A program made the position numbers and the translations under genes. Shown one piece after another: positions 14,273 through 23,437 of a stretch of DNA of 37,195 bases. This DNA is from a virus. The notes below the pieces were generated by a model that worked only from the letters and a program-made list of their open reading frames with translations, was not told the origin of the DNA and searched no databases. The stretch lies in the IMG/VR virus record IMGVR_UViG_3300005910_000316, positions 1 to 37,195 of that record; one strand, written 5' to 3'. The first letter of the stretch is position 1; each line of letters begins with the position of its first letter.

Positions 14273-14630
14273 AGAAGGACAAAGATTACTAGAAGAGATT
14301 CATGACGAATATAATAAATTAATGAAAAACTTTAGAAGATTTAAAAATACTGACAACCCTATAGACCGCCTTGAATTTTTCGGAGACGCCTATTCGGACA
14401 TATTTGTTTGGTTAAAATCTCTTAATAAGCTTATTGAAGATTGTTTAGATAACGATTTTGGTGATACATTTTATAGATATATGTTATCTTATATAATGAG
14501 TTTTGAGGACGGGACTGTAGAGGCAGAAACTATGTTTGAAGCAGTGCAACATCTAAGTGAAATAATACATCAGAATAAAGGTAAAGAAATATCAATAAAA
14601 TTTGAGGTGGAAGATGAGTTACACAAGTAA
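14265..14630 (+). CDS. Hypothetical protein
   Basis: 121 residues, mostly helical and acidic; GAGGTACAAG precedes the ATG. No recognised motif. Its last 17 bases overlap the topoisomerase B-subunit gene, whose ribosome site GAGGTGG lies within this gene, so translation is likely coupled. Confidence 0.6.
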   Translation: MNKEGQRLLEEIHDEYNKLMKNFRRFKNTDNPIDRLEFFGDAYSDIFVWLKSLNKLIEDCLDNDFGDTFYRYMLSYIMSFEDGTVEAETMFEAVQHLSEIIHQNKGKEISIKFEVEDELHK

Positions 14631-16482
14631 AAATATAACAACACTCGAGGGCATTGAGGCGATTCGCTTAAGACCAGCTATGTATATAGCTAATGTAGAT
14701 TCAAGCGGAATACATCACTTAGCACTTGAAGTTATTTCAAATAGCATTGATGAAGCTTTAAACAGCCATGCCGATGTAATAGAAATAACAACAAAAGGAA
14801 AAACAATAACAGTAACAGATAATGGCCGTGGAATACCTTTCGGTAAAACTAAAAATGGTAAAGAAGCGATAATTGAAATCTGCACAAGTTTACACAGTGG
14901 TGGTAAATTTGGACAAGGCGGATATTCAGTATCTGGTGGATTACATGGTATCGGACTAACAGCAGTTAATGCTTTGTCTGATTATTTTTACATTGAGTCA
15001 AGACGTGATAATAAAAAAGCAATGGTTGAAGCCAAAAAGGGAATCATTCAAGAGTTCGAAGTAGTTAATAAGGTTTCTAAAGATACTGGGACTACAATAG
15101 AATTTATTCCCGATACAGAAATATTTAAAAACGAAACATTTAATCTTAAAGAGCTTGAGAGAATAGTTCAAGAATTGAGTTTCTTGACTTCAGAAGCCAC
15201 CTTTATTTTAAATGGTAAGAAGTTTAAAAGTAAAGACGGTCTTAAGGAAATGATTAAAGACAAATCAAAGAAACCGCTTACCGATATTATTTACGTAAGA
15301 GGAGAAGAACCTGGCTTCATGGTAGAGCTTGCATTTCAATTTGAAGATAGAAGCATGGAAAGAATATATGCCTACACAAATAACATCCCCAATGAAGAGG
15401 GGGGAACTCACGTTACTGGATTTAAAACTGCGTTCACAAATTCAATAAATAAACTTGCAAGAAAATATGGTATGTTAGAAGAGAAAGATGAAAATCTAAA
15501 CGGAGATTTACTACGTATTGGATTGAATGCGGCTATCTCGATAAGGACAGCTGAAGCACCTATATTCAAAAGTCAAACAAAAAATAAACTAATGACGCCT
15601 GGAGCTCGTGGAGCAGTTAGTAGATTACTAACAGCTAACTTTGAAAATAGCATAACGAAAAAAGATTTAAAGATAATTGTAGACCGTGCTATATCTGAAC
15701 AGAAAGCACTTGATGCGGCTAAACGAGCTAGAGAAGCCGCAGGTAAAGTTAAGTCAGGCGGCAAGGACATGAATTCTATTAAAGACTTACCAAGTAAGCT
15801 TGTAGATTGTAAAGATAGAAATGGAGAAGTTTGGATTCTTGAAGGAGACTCAGCTGGTGGATTAGCTAAGATGTGTCGTAATCCAAAGAATCAAGCAATA
15901 CTACCTTTAAGAGGAAAAGTATTAAATACACATGGAAAAGAACTAGCAGACATTATAAAAAATAAAGAAATCAAGGATATGATTACAGCCTTTGGAACAG
16001 GCGTTGCTAATCAGTTCAATATAAGGAACTTCAGATACAGTAAAATAATTATACTCGCAGACGCAGACCCAGATGGGAAACACATCAATGTCCTAATACT
16101 AACATTAATCGCAATGCACCTGCCAGAACTAATCAAACAAGGTAAGGTTTATGTGGCTATACCGCCGCTATTCAAATCTACAACACCTAAATCAGTAAAA
16201 TATTTCTTTTCTACTGATGAGTTAGATAAAGCTAGCGGTAAAGGACAAGTTACACGATTCAAAGGTATTGGTGAAATGAATGCCGAAGACTTATGGGATA
16301 CAACAATGAATCCAGAAACAAGAAAGATTGTAAAATTAACTGCAGAAAACTTTGAAGATACATTAAAACTATTTGATACACTTATGGGTAAATCTTCAAC
16401 AGCTCGTAGAAATTTTATTATCCAAAATACAGATAAATTAAACGAAGAAGATTTCTTTGGAGATGGAGAGGATAGTGAATAA
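14614..16482 (+). CDS. Type IIA DNA topoisomerase, ATPase subunit (GyrB/ParE-like)
   Basis: 622 residues from ATG 14614, chosen because GAGGTGG sits 5 bases upstream; a TTG at 14602 is in frame but lacks a site. GHKL ATPase: 'NSIDEAL' with Mg-binding Asn, 'DNGRGIP', and 'GGLHGIGLTAVNALS' lid. The transducer 'QTKNKL' supplies the ATP-contacting Lys. The Toprim domain has E-G-D-S-A (Glu at about residue 410) and D-A-D-P-D-G (about 483-487), followed by 'RFKGIGEMNAEDLW'. The length matches bacterial ParE/GyrB. With the A subunit at 16663 it forms an A2B2 enzyme that relaxes or decatenates phage DNA. ParE versus GyrB cannot be decided from the sequence alone. Confidence 0.95.
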   Translation: MSYTSKNITTLEGIEAIRLRPAMYIANVDSSGIHHLALEVISNSIDEALNSHADVIEITTKGKTITVTDNGRGIPFGKTKNGKEAIIEICTSLHSGGKFGQGGYSVSGGLHGIGLTAVNALSDYFYIESRRDNKKAMVEAKKGIIQEFEVVNKVSKDTGTTIEFIPDTEIFKNETFNLKELERIVQELSFLTSEATFILNGKKFKSKDGLKEMIKDKSKKPLTDIIYVRGEEPGFMVELAFQFEDRSMERIYAYTNNIPNEEGGTHVTGFKTAFTNSINKLARKYGMLEEKDENLNGDLLRIGLNAAISIRTAEAPIFKSQTKNKLMTPGARGAVSRLLTANFENSITKKDLKIIVDRAISEQKALDAAKRAREAAGKVKSGGKDMNSIKDLPSKLVDCKDRNGEVWILEGDSAGGLAKMCRNPKNQAILPLRGKVLNTHGKELADIIKNKEIKDMITAFGTGVANQFNIRNFRYSKIIILADADPDGKHINVLILTLIAMHLPELIKQGKVYVAIPPLFKSTTPKSVKYFFSTDELDKASGKGQVTRFKGIGEMNAEDLWDTTMNPETRKIVKLTAENFEDTLKLFDTLMGKSSTARRNFIIQNTDKLNEEDFFGDGEDSE

Positions 16483-16676
16483 TGACTAAAGACGAATTAA
16501 GAAAAAAATATAGATATACTCACAGAGTATATAGACTGAATGAAAAAGAAGTTATGATTGAGGGGAATACACACGATACAATTATAACATATAATACAGG
16601 CGAGGAGTGTTTAGAAAACTTCTTGAGAATAAAAAATGAATTCAAGGAGGCTTGGCAATTTTATGGAGATAAATAA
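16482..16676 (+). CDS. Small hypothetical protein between topoisomerase subunits
   Basis: 64 residues; its ATG overlaps the upstream TAA and its end overlaps the A-subunit start by 14 bases. Charged and basic at the N-terminus (RKKYRYTHRVYR). Overlap on both sides suggests it is expressed in step with both subunits. Function not recognised. Confidence 0.6.
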   Translation: MTKDELRKKYRYTHRVYRLNEKEVMIEGNTHDTIITYNTGEECLENFLRIKNEFKEAWQFYGDK

Positions 16677-18933
16677 AAAGATATCAGAAGATTTTCTTGA
16701 ATACGCAAATGCGGTAATTACATCAAGAGCAATTCCTAAGGTTGAAGATAATCTAAAGCCTGTTCATAGACGTATTTTATATGCTATGGCAGAGAAAAAA
16801 CTATGGAATAATAAATCAATGATGAAATGCGCAAGTGTTGTTGGTGAAATAATGCACTATCATCCTCATGGAGATAAGGCAATTTACGACTCACTAATTA
16901 GATTAGGACAATCTTGGAAAATGAGATACCCTCTTATTGAAGTCGGTGGTAATAATGGTAGTATTTTAGGAGACAAACCTGCGGCTATGCGTTATACAGA
17001 GTGTAGACTTACAAAAATTGGTGAGTTAATGCTTGAAGATTTAAGTTCAGATGTTGTTTTATTCAAACCAAATTATGATGAAACCACAACTGAACCAATG
17101 ATGCTACCAAGTAAATTCCCGAATATCATTTGTAATGGCAACGCGGGAATCGCAGTAGGATTAAGTTCAAGCTTAGTTCCGCACAATTTAACAGAGGTAG
17201 TAAATGCAATTCTTGCATATTTAAAGAAACCTAATATGACAATAGAAGAATTAATGGAATACGTACCTGGTCCAGATTTCCCTACTGGGGGAGTTATAGT
17301 TGATAGCGAAAAATTAAAAGATATTTATATTTATGGTAGTGGAGCAGTAACGCTTCAGGCTAAATATGAAATAGAAAAAATTGGAACTAAACAGGCTATC
17401 CATTTCACAGAAATACCTTATTTGATTGATGTAGAAGAAGGCGTAGTTAAAAAAATCAAGAAGCTCGTTATTGAGGATGGATTCGATTTAATCGAAGATT
17501 ATGAAAATAACACTAACAAAGATGGTATTAGTTTGAGAGTATTTTTAAAGAAAGGCGCTAATGTTTACAAAGTGCTTGACACTTTATGGAAAAATACAAG
17601 ACTTCAGACAAGTCAAAGAATAAGCAATACTGTAATATATAAGGGAACACCAAAAGTATTAGGATTAATTGGTTTAATTGAACATTTTGTGAAATTTAGA
17701 AGCGAAATAATAGAAAACAAAAGTATAAAAGAGTATCAAGAAACTACAAGAAAGAGAGTTATTTCTGAAGGATTAATTAAAGCAATTGTTATTATTGATG
17801 AAATTATTGAGATGATAAAACAATCTGATGATAAAGCTTCAGCAAAATTAACTCTAACAGAAAAATATGGATTTGTTCCAGCGCAAGCAGAAGCAATTCT
17901 TAATATAAAATTAAGTAGTTTAAGTAAATTAGATAGTGAAAAAATTCATAAAGACTTATTAGACTCTGCAAAAAGAGCGAAAGAATTAGAAAAAATATTT
18001 ACTAGTGAAAAAGCTCGTTATGAAATTATAGCATCTGAATTAAAAGAAATTCAAAAGAATTTTGGAGATACAAGAAAAACTAAACTTTCAAATACTTCTA
18101 TCGCAACTAACAAACTTGCTAAGGAACCAGTGAATATCATTGTCTTTGAAAATGGGAAAGTATATACATCTCAAAATGATATAAATAAAATTCCTTTTGG
18201 TAAAAGAGGTTCAGTTTTGAACGATGCGGCTATAGCAGGAATTTTAAATGCTAAGCCAATTGATACACTTTCAACATTCTCATCAGATGGCGTTATAATT
18301 AAACATAAAATATTAAATCTAACTGTTGATGAGTTAGAAACATTAGATAATAGTATTGATGTTATTGCGGCATTTGATATAGAAAACTCAAAGAAAGATA
18401 TGGCTATTTTTGTTACAGCGAATGGAACTGTAAAAATGACAGATTTATCTGAATATGCTAAAGTAAAAACAACAACAAAAGCAATTAAACTTCGTGAAGG
18501 AGATAAATTAATTTATGTTGGACTCGTTAGTAAAAATGATGTTCTTTATATACTTGGAGAAAAAGGAAAACTAGTTAAGTATTCTATTTCAGAAGTAACA
18601 AAAACAAGTAGGCTTACAATTGGAACAAAAGGGATAAACGATAACGCCATTGCGGCTTTAGCGGCGAACCCAGCTGATAAAGTATTTTCTATTAATAGTG
18701 ATAACCAAGCAAAACTAACCGAAGGCAAAGATTTTAATATCACTGCTAAAGGTTCTAATGGGCAAGTAATTGCCGAAAATACAATAAAAATATTAAATGG
18801 TGAAAAAGATTATGTTATTATTTTTAGCGGGAAAAAGAATAGTTTAGTGAGTATAAAGACCCTAGCTGTTAAAAGTAAAAGTTCACTTGGAGCTAAAATA
18901 GCAAACGGCGATATTAGTAGCATAATTAACTAA
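16663..18933 (+). CDS. Type IIA DNA topoisomerase, cleavage subunit (GyrA/ParC-like)
   Basis: 756 residues from ATG 16663, with AAGGAGG 11 bases upstream. Breakage-reunion domain: 'SRAIPKVEDNLKPVHRRILYAM', 'VGEIMHYHPHGDKAIYDSL', then 'AAMRYTECRL', where Tyr at about residue 111 forms the covalent DNA link. 'GLSSSLVPHNLTEV' and a coiled-coil stretch follow. The C-terminal ~260 residues are blade-like repeats ('VIIFENGKVY', 'TANGTVKMT') of a beta-pinwheel. No clear GyrA-box (QRRGGKG) is visible, so a ParC-like decatenase is somewhat more likely than a supercoiling gyrase. Confidence 0.94.
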   Translation: MEINKKISEDFLEYANAVITSRAIPKVEDNLKPVHRRILYAMAEKKLWNNKSMMKCASVVGEIMHYHPHGDKAIYDSLIRLGQSWKMRYPLIEVGGNNGSILGDKPAAMRYTECRLTKIGELMLEDLSSDVVLFKPNYDETTTEPMMLPSKFPNIICNGNAGIAVGLSSSLVPHNLTEVVNAILAYLKKPNMTIEELMEYVPGPDFPTGGVIVDSEKLKDIYIYGSGAVTLQAKYEIEKIGTKQAIHFTEIPYLIDVEEGVVKKIKKLVIEDGFDLIEDYENNTNKDGISLRVFLKKGANVYKVLDTLWKNTRLQTSQRISNTVIYKGTPKVLGLIGLIEHFVKFRSEIIENKSIKEYQETTRKRVISEGLIKAIVIIDEIIEMIKQSDDKASAKLTLTEKYGFVPAQAEAILNIKLSSLSKLDSEKIHKDLLDSAKRAKELEKIFTSEKARYEIIASELKEIQKNFGDTRKTKLSNTSIATNKLAKEPVNIIVFENGKVYTSQNDINKIPFGKRGSVLNDAAIAGILNAKPIDTLSTFSSDGVIIKHKILNLTVDELETLDNSIDVIAAFDIENSKKDMAIFVTANGTVKMTDLSEYAKVKTTTKAIKLREGDKLIYVGLVSKNDVLYILGEKGKLVKYSISEVTKTSRLTIGTKGINDNAIAALAANPADKVFSINSDNQAKLTEGKDFNITAKGSNGQVIAENTIKILNGEKDYVIIFSGKKNSLVSIKTLAVKSKSSLGAKIANGDISSIIN

Positions 18934-18951
18934 GAGAAAGCTTAACTAAAT

Positions 18952-18980
18952 TTGATTTTTTGTTTAATTTAAAGTATAAT
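18952..18980 (+). promoter_or_regulatory. Sigma-70-type promoter (first of two)
   Basis: TTGATT at 18952-18957, a 17-bp spacer and TATAAT at 18975-18980, followed by ATAAGTATAG. The 18934-19202 gap holds no gene; it holds this and a second promoter 108 bases on. Confidence 0.82.
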
Positions 18981-19059
18981 ATAAGTATAGAAAGTTAAAA
19001 ATAAGTAAACTTTTTTACTAAGATTTTGGAATACAAAACTGGAGAAAGGTTTTATAAAT

Positions 19060-19088
19060 TTGACTTTTTAAGAAGTTTGTAGTATAAT
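19060..19088 (+). promoter_or_regulatory. Sigma-70-type promoter (second of two)
   Basis: TTGACT at 19060-19065, a 17-bp spacer and TATAAT at 19083-19088. It leaves a ~105-nt leader before the ATG at 19203. Two promoters in tandem suggest strong or staged expression of the DNA-binding and SSB genes. Confidence 0.85.
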
Positions 19089-19202
19089 ATTTATATAAGA
19101 GAAAAAACCTAAAATATTATATTTTATACGAGCGGTCTTGCCCACTGTTAGTATTTAAAACAAACTATAAAAAAATAATTACCAAACGGAGGAACACAAA
19201 AC

Positions 19203-19484
19203 ATGCCAAATGAAACAAAAGTAGAATTAACTGAAAAAGCTGCAGTAGTATTAGAGTTTTTACAAGGTCAAGAAGAAGCAATGACTGGAGCTCAAATTGC
19301 AGAAGCAACAGATTTAAACCCTAGAGGAATTCATGGCGTTCTTAACTCATTAGTAAAAAGATTATTTGTTGAAAAACCAGCAAAAATTACTATGAAAATT
19401 ATCAATAAAGATGGATTAGAAGAAGAACGCGCATACACTACTTACCAAGTGACAGCACTTGGAGCAGAATTCGTAGCTGAGTAA
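19203..19484 (+). CDS. Winged-helix DNA-binding protein
   Basis: 93 residues. The N-terminal half reads as a winged helix: helices 'TEKAAVVLEFLQGQ', 'TGAQIAEAT' and recognition helix 'NPRGIHGVLNSLVKRL', then a wing 'VEKPAKITMKI...YTTYQVTALG'. This resembles MarR/DprA-C-type domains. CGGAGG is 8 bases before the ATG. Two promoters upstream and a hairpin downstream suggest high expression, more like a DNA architectural or regulatory protein than a rare repressor. It may control the promoters of this phage; that is inference. Confidence 0.65.
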   Translation: MPNETKVELTEKAAVVLEFLQGQEEAMTGAQIAEATDLNPRGIHGVLNSLVKRLFVEKPAKITMKIINKDGLEEERAYTTYQVTALGAEFVAE

Positions 19485-19497
19485 TAATTTAACAAGC

Positions 19498-19529
19498 GAT
19501 ATGACTTTGTTGGGCTACTAAGTCATATC
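19498..19529 (+). other. Hairpin between winged-helix and SSB genes
   Basis: Perfect 10-bp stem GATATGACTT / AAGTCATATC with a 12-nt loop. No T-tract follows directly, so it is more likely an RNA-stability or processing element, or an operator palindrome, than a terminator. Confidence 0.55.
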
Positions 19530-19586
19530 ACAACATTATCTTAAAAAAACGAAAATAAAAATCTAAAAGAGGAGAAAAAGAAGAAA

Positions 19587-20435
19587 ATGGAAAAAACAAA
19601 CAAGACTTATGTTATTGGAACATTAAAAGATTTAGAAGTTAGACGTGATGAAAAAGATGGTAAAAACTATATTGCAGGTAAATTCACTGTTCACGTTTCA
19701 GAAACCAATCAAGTAGAACACAAGTTTTTCTCTTACGAGTTGACTAAGAAAGACGAACCTAACAAGCGTTATAGAAACTATAATGACTTAGAAGGATATG
19801 TTGACCGTAGAGTTAAAATTACTGGTGAAATAGGAAGTAGAGCTTTCTATAATACTACCGAAGGACAAGTAATTCCTTTTACCGAAGTTAATGCAGGATT
19901 TGTTAACTTAGCGAAAGACACTGAACCAAATGTAGCAACATTTGAACTTGGTGGATATGTAATCAAACCTATTCATGAAAGAATGAATAAAGAAGAAAAA
20001 TTAATTGCATATGAAATGGAAGTTGGTCAATCAGATTATTCTGGAAACAATTTAAGAGTTATTAAATTAACTGTTAAAATGGACAATACCAAAATGGTTA
20101 ATAACATTGAAACGCATTATACTAAAGGCACAACAATCTTTGTTAATGGAGAAATCAATTACAACACTACTATTGAAGAAGTAGTAGAAGAAGTTATGTT
20201 CGGTAAGCCGATTGTTAAACATTTCCCTAAAACTATTAAGGCATTTGAAATTGTTGGTGGAAAACAACCTATCGTTTCAGGAGAAGCTTATTCTAAAGAA
20301 CAAATTAGTCAATTAGAAAAATCTTATCAAGAATACCTATTAAATGTTGAAGAAGAAGGAAAAACAAGAGTACAATCTGGCGAATCAACTGTAAATAACA
20401 ATCCTGACAAATCTGGCGCAGGAAGCTTATTATAA
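19587..20435 (+). CDS. Single-stranded DNA-binding protein (two OB folds)
   Basis: 282 residues. Two similar OB-like regions: residues ~5-110 ('YVIGTLKDLEVRRDEKDGKNYIAG...VKITGEIG') and ~115-230 ('FELGGYVIKP...VKLTV... FVNGEI'). The C-terminal tail is Asn/Ser/Gly-rich with an acidic stretch before it ('EEEGK...'). Not the short E. coli SSB; it fits the longer SSBs of Firmicutes phages. Strong ribosome site GAGGAG. Its place directly before the Sak4-like ATPase and DnaB genes supports a replication/recombination role. Confidence 0.72.
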   Translation: MEKTNKTYVIGTLKDLEVRRDEKDGKNYIAGKFTVHVSETNQVEHKFFSYELTKKDEPNKRYRNYNDLEGYVDRRVKITGEIGSRAFYNTTEGQVIPFTEVNAGFVNLAKDTEPNVATFELGGYVIKPIHERMNKEEKLIAYEMEVGQSDYSGNNLRVIKLTVKMDNTKMVNNIETHYTKGTTIFVNGEINYNTTIEEVVEEVMFGKPIVKHFPKTIKAFEIVGGKQPIVSGEAYSKEQISQLEKSYQEYLLNVEEEGKTRVQSGESTVNNNPDKSGAGSLL

Positions 20436-20446
20436 TCAAAAAATGG

Positions 20447-20473
20447 GGGTTCTTACAAAAGAACCCTATTTTT
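20447..20473 (+). terminator. Intercistronic terminator/attenuator
   Basis: Stem GGGTTCTT / AAGAACCC with an ACAA loop, followed by TATTTTTA. Probably partial, lowering transcription from the SSB gene into the ATPase gene. Confidence 0.75.
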
Positions 20474-20493
20474 AAAAATGGAGATGAAAAGAA

Positions 20494-21465
20494 ATGAGTT
20501 TATTAGATATAAAACCTCATCAAGTTAGTAGTTCACCTTTAGACAAGGTATTTCTTATCTATGGCGAGCCTGGAACTAGAAAAACATCTGTTGCAGTTGG
20601 AGATATAGAACATACACTTTTACTTGCTTTTGAAGTAGGTTATAAGTTTATACCAGGCGTATACGCAAAGAATATTATGAATTGGGTTACTCTTAAACAA
20701 ATTTTAAGAGAACTGGACAATGATAATGTTAGAGAAAAATTTAAAACTATTGCTATTGATACAATCGGATTGGCATACAAAGCGTGTGTTAATTATATTT
20801 GTTCACAAAAGGGTGTAGAAGAAATTGGTAAAATCCCTTATGGACAAGGATACTCAATGGCTAAAAATGAATTTGAAAAAGTGATTAACTCAATCCCACA
20901 AAGAGGATTCGGGCTTATCATGGTTGCGCATTCTGACGAAGTAACAGACGATAATGGAATTTCAGTTAAAGTAGACATCAATAAAAGGCCTTCAAGTGTT
21001 ATTAAAGGTTTAGCGGACTTTATACTTTATAGTAGAAAGGAACAACTTGATGACAAACCTGAAGAATCAACAGTTTATGCTTACTCAGAAATTAGTAAAG
21101 GACATGTTGAAGTTAAAAAGAGAGCAAGATTTTTCCCGAAAAGATTTGAATTTACTTATGAAAATCTTATTAAAGGGTTAGAAGAAGCTATCAAAAAACA
21201 AGATGAATTCTTTGGAACGCAATCTATTGAAGAAGCAGACTTTAAAGTTTTTGTAGAAGAAAAGGAAGTTGATTTAAAAGCGTTGCAAGATGAAGTAGCG
21301 GCTTTAGCAAGTTCATTATTCGAAACTGCTGAAAAAGATATAACCATAAAAACTATTAAAGAACTATTACCTAATGTTAGAATCACTAAAACCAATAGAA
21401 ATCATATCTCAGCGTTATTCGCACTAAGAGAAAGATTAACTACACTTAAAAAAGGACTTAGATAA
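20494..21465 (+). CDS. Sak4/RecA-like phage ATPase
   Basis: 323 residues. P-loop 'YGEPGTRKTS' (residues ~24-33), Walker B-like 'FKTIAIDTIG' (~84-93), and 'GFGLIMVAHSDE' (~137-148) as a sensor strand: the plan of phage nucleotide-binding (Sak4) RecA-core ATPases that anneal or exchange single strands. The Walker A is unusual: Arg stands where Gly normally precedes Lys-Thr. The C-terminal ~90 residues are helical and acidic. It follows the SSB gene, as Sak4 genes often do. ATPase activity is likely but not proven. Confidence 0.72.
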   Translation: MSLLDIKPHQVSSSPLDKVFLIYGEPGTRKTSVAVGDIEHTLLLAFEVGYKFIPGVYAKNIMNWVTLKQILRELDNDNVREKFKTIAIDTIGLAYKACVNYICSQKGVEEIGKIPYGQGYSMAKNEFEKVINSIPQRGFGLIMVAHSDEVTDDNGISVKVDINKRPSSVIKGLADFILYSRKEQLDDKPEESTVYAYSEISKGHVEVKKRARFFPKRFEFTYENLIKGLEEAIKKQDEFFGTQSIEEADFKVFVEEKEVDLKALQDEVAALASSLFETAEKDITIKTIKELLPNVRITKTNRNHISALFALRERLTTLKKGLR

Positions 21466-21467
21466 AA

Positions 21468-21833
21468 ATGGAAAAAAAAGAGTTAGAACAATTTATTTGC
21501 TCTACTCTAGGAATAGAACTTATTAATGACACTATAAAAAGACAAATTAATAAATTCGTAACTAAGCGTGGGTTGGGATACGACGATATCGCCCGCGCTT
21601 TAACTTTCCATGTCGAAGTAAAGAAAGAAAAGTATGAACCGAGATATGGGATATCTTTTATAGAGTGGACAGCAGACGAAGCAAAAGAGTATTATGAAAA
21701 AGAAGAAAGAAGAGAAAAGGCTAAGTTGAATAGCCTTAAAAAAGAATCAACCAATATTATATTAAAAGCAGACAAGTTAAAAGAAAGAAAACCAATGAAA
21801 AAAATTGAAATAGGAGAATTAGGCGATGATTAA
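21468..21833 (+). CDS. Hypothetical replication-linked protein
   Basis: 121 residues starting two bases after the ATPase stop. N-terminal half mixed, 'RGLGYDDIARALTFHVEVKKEKYEPRYGI' resembles a segment seen in many uncharacterised phage proteins near DnaB. C-terminal ~50 residues are a highly charged helix, possibly a coiled coil. Position suggests a helicase loader or replisome accessory; inference only. Confidence 0.6.
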   Translation: MEKKELEQFICSTLGIELINDTIKRQINKFVTKRGLGYDDIARALTFHVEVKKEKYEPRYGISFIEWTADEAKEYYEKEERREKAKLNSLKKESTNIILKADKLKERKPMKKIEIGELGDD

Positions 21834-21853
21834 GAAATCGGGGGTAATGATTA

Positions 21854-23437
21854 ATGGCAGAAAAAACATTGTATGATTCGAATGCGATAATGTATGTGCT
21901 TGGAGTAATCATGCGTCAGCCAGATATAATCCATCAAAATGGATATATATTATCTACAACAGATTTTGAAGGATTACATGAAATTTTGTTTGGCGCCATG
22001 TACAATCTTTCGGTGGAAGGTTCAATTACACTTACGCCGGGGCAAGTAGACCTATATCTTAGACAGTTTACTAAACAATACGAGATATATACAAAAACAA
22101 ACGGATACGAATATTTACAACGATTAAACACGTTAGTAGATATAAATTTTGATAAGAGTCAATTTGACTATTATTATAATAGAGTTAAGAAATTTACTAT
22201 TTTAAGAGATTTTAGTAGAAGCGGTATAGACATAAGAGAATTCTATAACCCAGATGCAGATTTTCTGAAAATAGATGAAGAAAATGAAAAATTAAACAAT
22301 TTAGAAGTTAAACAAATCTTTGATAGAATTCGTGAAAGAATTGCGAATGTTGAAGATAAAAATATAAGTAAAGCAAATGTAAAAGCAATTCCTGTAGGTC
22401 AAGGACTACAAGAATTAGTAGAAGAATTAAGTGTCCATCCTGAAGTGGGGTACCCATTAGATGGCGAGATATTAAACTTTTCTACTCGTGGTGCAAGACT
22501 TGGAAAGTATTATCTTTATAGCGCTCCGACTGGACATGGGAAGACTCGTTTTATGGTTGGTAATGCTTGTGCACTATCAATGCCATATATCAAAGATGGA
22601 AAGATTATTATTAGAGACCATTTAAGACCAATACTTTTTATTGCAACTGAAATGGAGCCTGATGAAATTCAAACATTAGTATTAGCATATGTTAGCGGAA
22701 TTAATGAAGACAAGATACTTAATGCTACTTACAGTCCAGAAGAAAAGAAAATAATTCAGATTGCGATAAGGCTAATTCAAGACTATTCAGAAAATTTTAG
22801 AATTGAAAAGATTAGTGACCCAAACATCTCATTAGTGCGTAGTAAAATAATTAAGTATATATTGTCAGATAAAATCTACAATATATTCTACGATTATATT
22901 TTCACAACGCCTTCTTTAAACATGGAATTTTCTCGTACAGGATTACGCGAGGACGTTACATTAATGATGTTATCAAATACTTTGAAAGAGCTTGCGGCTG
23001 ACTATAATGTATTTATAATGAGCGGGACTCAAGTTAATAGAGGCTGGGAAAAACGTCAATTTAGAAATGAGAATAATATCGCTGGTTCAAAAGCGATTGC
23101 AGATAAAGCAGACTTTGGTATGATTGCATTAAAACTATTAGATACAGAGTTAGAAGAAATTGCAACTTATTTAAAAGAATTAGATTTACCAATACCTAAT
23201 GTGGTTATTGATATTTATAAAAACCGTAGAGGTAAAATTGTAAATGCAAAATTATTTAGAATATTTGATTATGGAACTTGTAGAGCAATAGACGTATTAT
23301 TAACAGATACTAATTATAATGTTATGCATAATCTAGGAAAAATTGAATATACTTATAAGGTAAAAGATTTATTAGAAGTTATAGTGGATAAACATAATAA
23401 GAAAAAAGATGATGATGATGAGGGTGGTGACAAATAA
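21854..23437 (+). CDS. dnaB: Replicative DNA helicase, DnaB family
   Basis: 527 residues. The N-terminal ~100 residues are a helical DnaB-N-like domain. RecA-core: 'RGARLGKYYLYSAPTGHGKTR' with Walker A at about residues 221-230, 'LFIATEMEPDEIQTLVLAYVSG' (DnaB motif after Walker A), 'NIFYDYIFTTPS' in the Walker B position, and 'MSGTQVNRGWE'. 'NIAGSKAIADKADFGMIALK' matches the DnaB arginine-finger/H4 region, and 'DIYKNRRG' follows. It unwinds the replication fork as a hexamer and works with the primase encoded next. The Walker B acidic residue is in an unusual context (FYDYIF). Its few Trp codons are TGG. Confidence 0.9.
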   Translation: MAEKTLYDSNAIMYVLGVIMRQPDIIHQNGYILSTTDFEGLHEILFGAMYNLSVEGSITLTPGQVDLYLRQFTKQYEIYTKTNGYEYLQRLNTLVDINFDKSQFDYYYNRVKKFTILRDFSRSGIDIREFYNPDADFLKIDEENEKLNNLEVKQIFDRIRERIANVEDKNISKANVKAIPVGQGLQELVEELSVHPEVGYPLDGEILNFSTRGARLGKYYLYSAPTGHGKTRFMVGNACALSMPYIKDGKIIIRDHLRPILFIATEMEPDEIQTLVLAYVSGINEDKILNATYSPEEKKIIQIAIRLIQDYSENFRIEKISDPNISLVRSKIIKYILSDKIYNIFYDYIFTTPSLNMEFSRTGLREDVTLMMLSNTLKELAADYNVFIMSGTQVNRGWEKRQFRNENNIAGSKAIADKADFGMIALKLLDTELEEIATYLKELDLPIPNVVIDIYKNRRGKIVNAKLFRIFDYGTCRAIDVLLTDTNYNVMHNLGKIEYTYKVKDLLEVIVDKHNKKKDDDDEGGDK

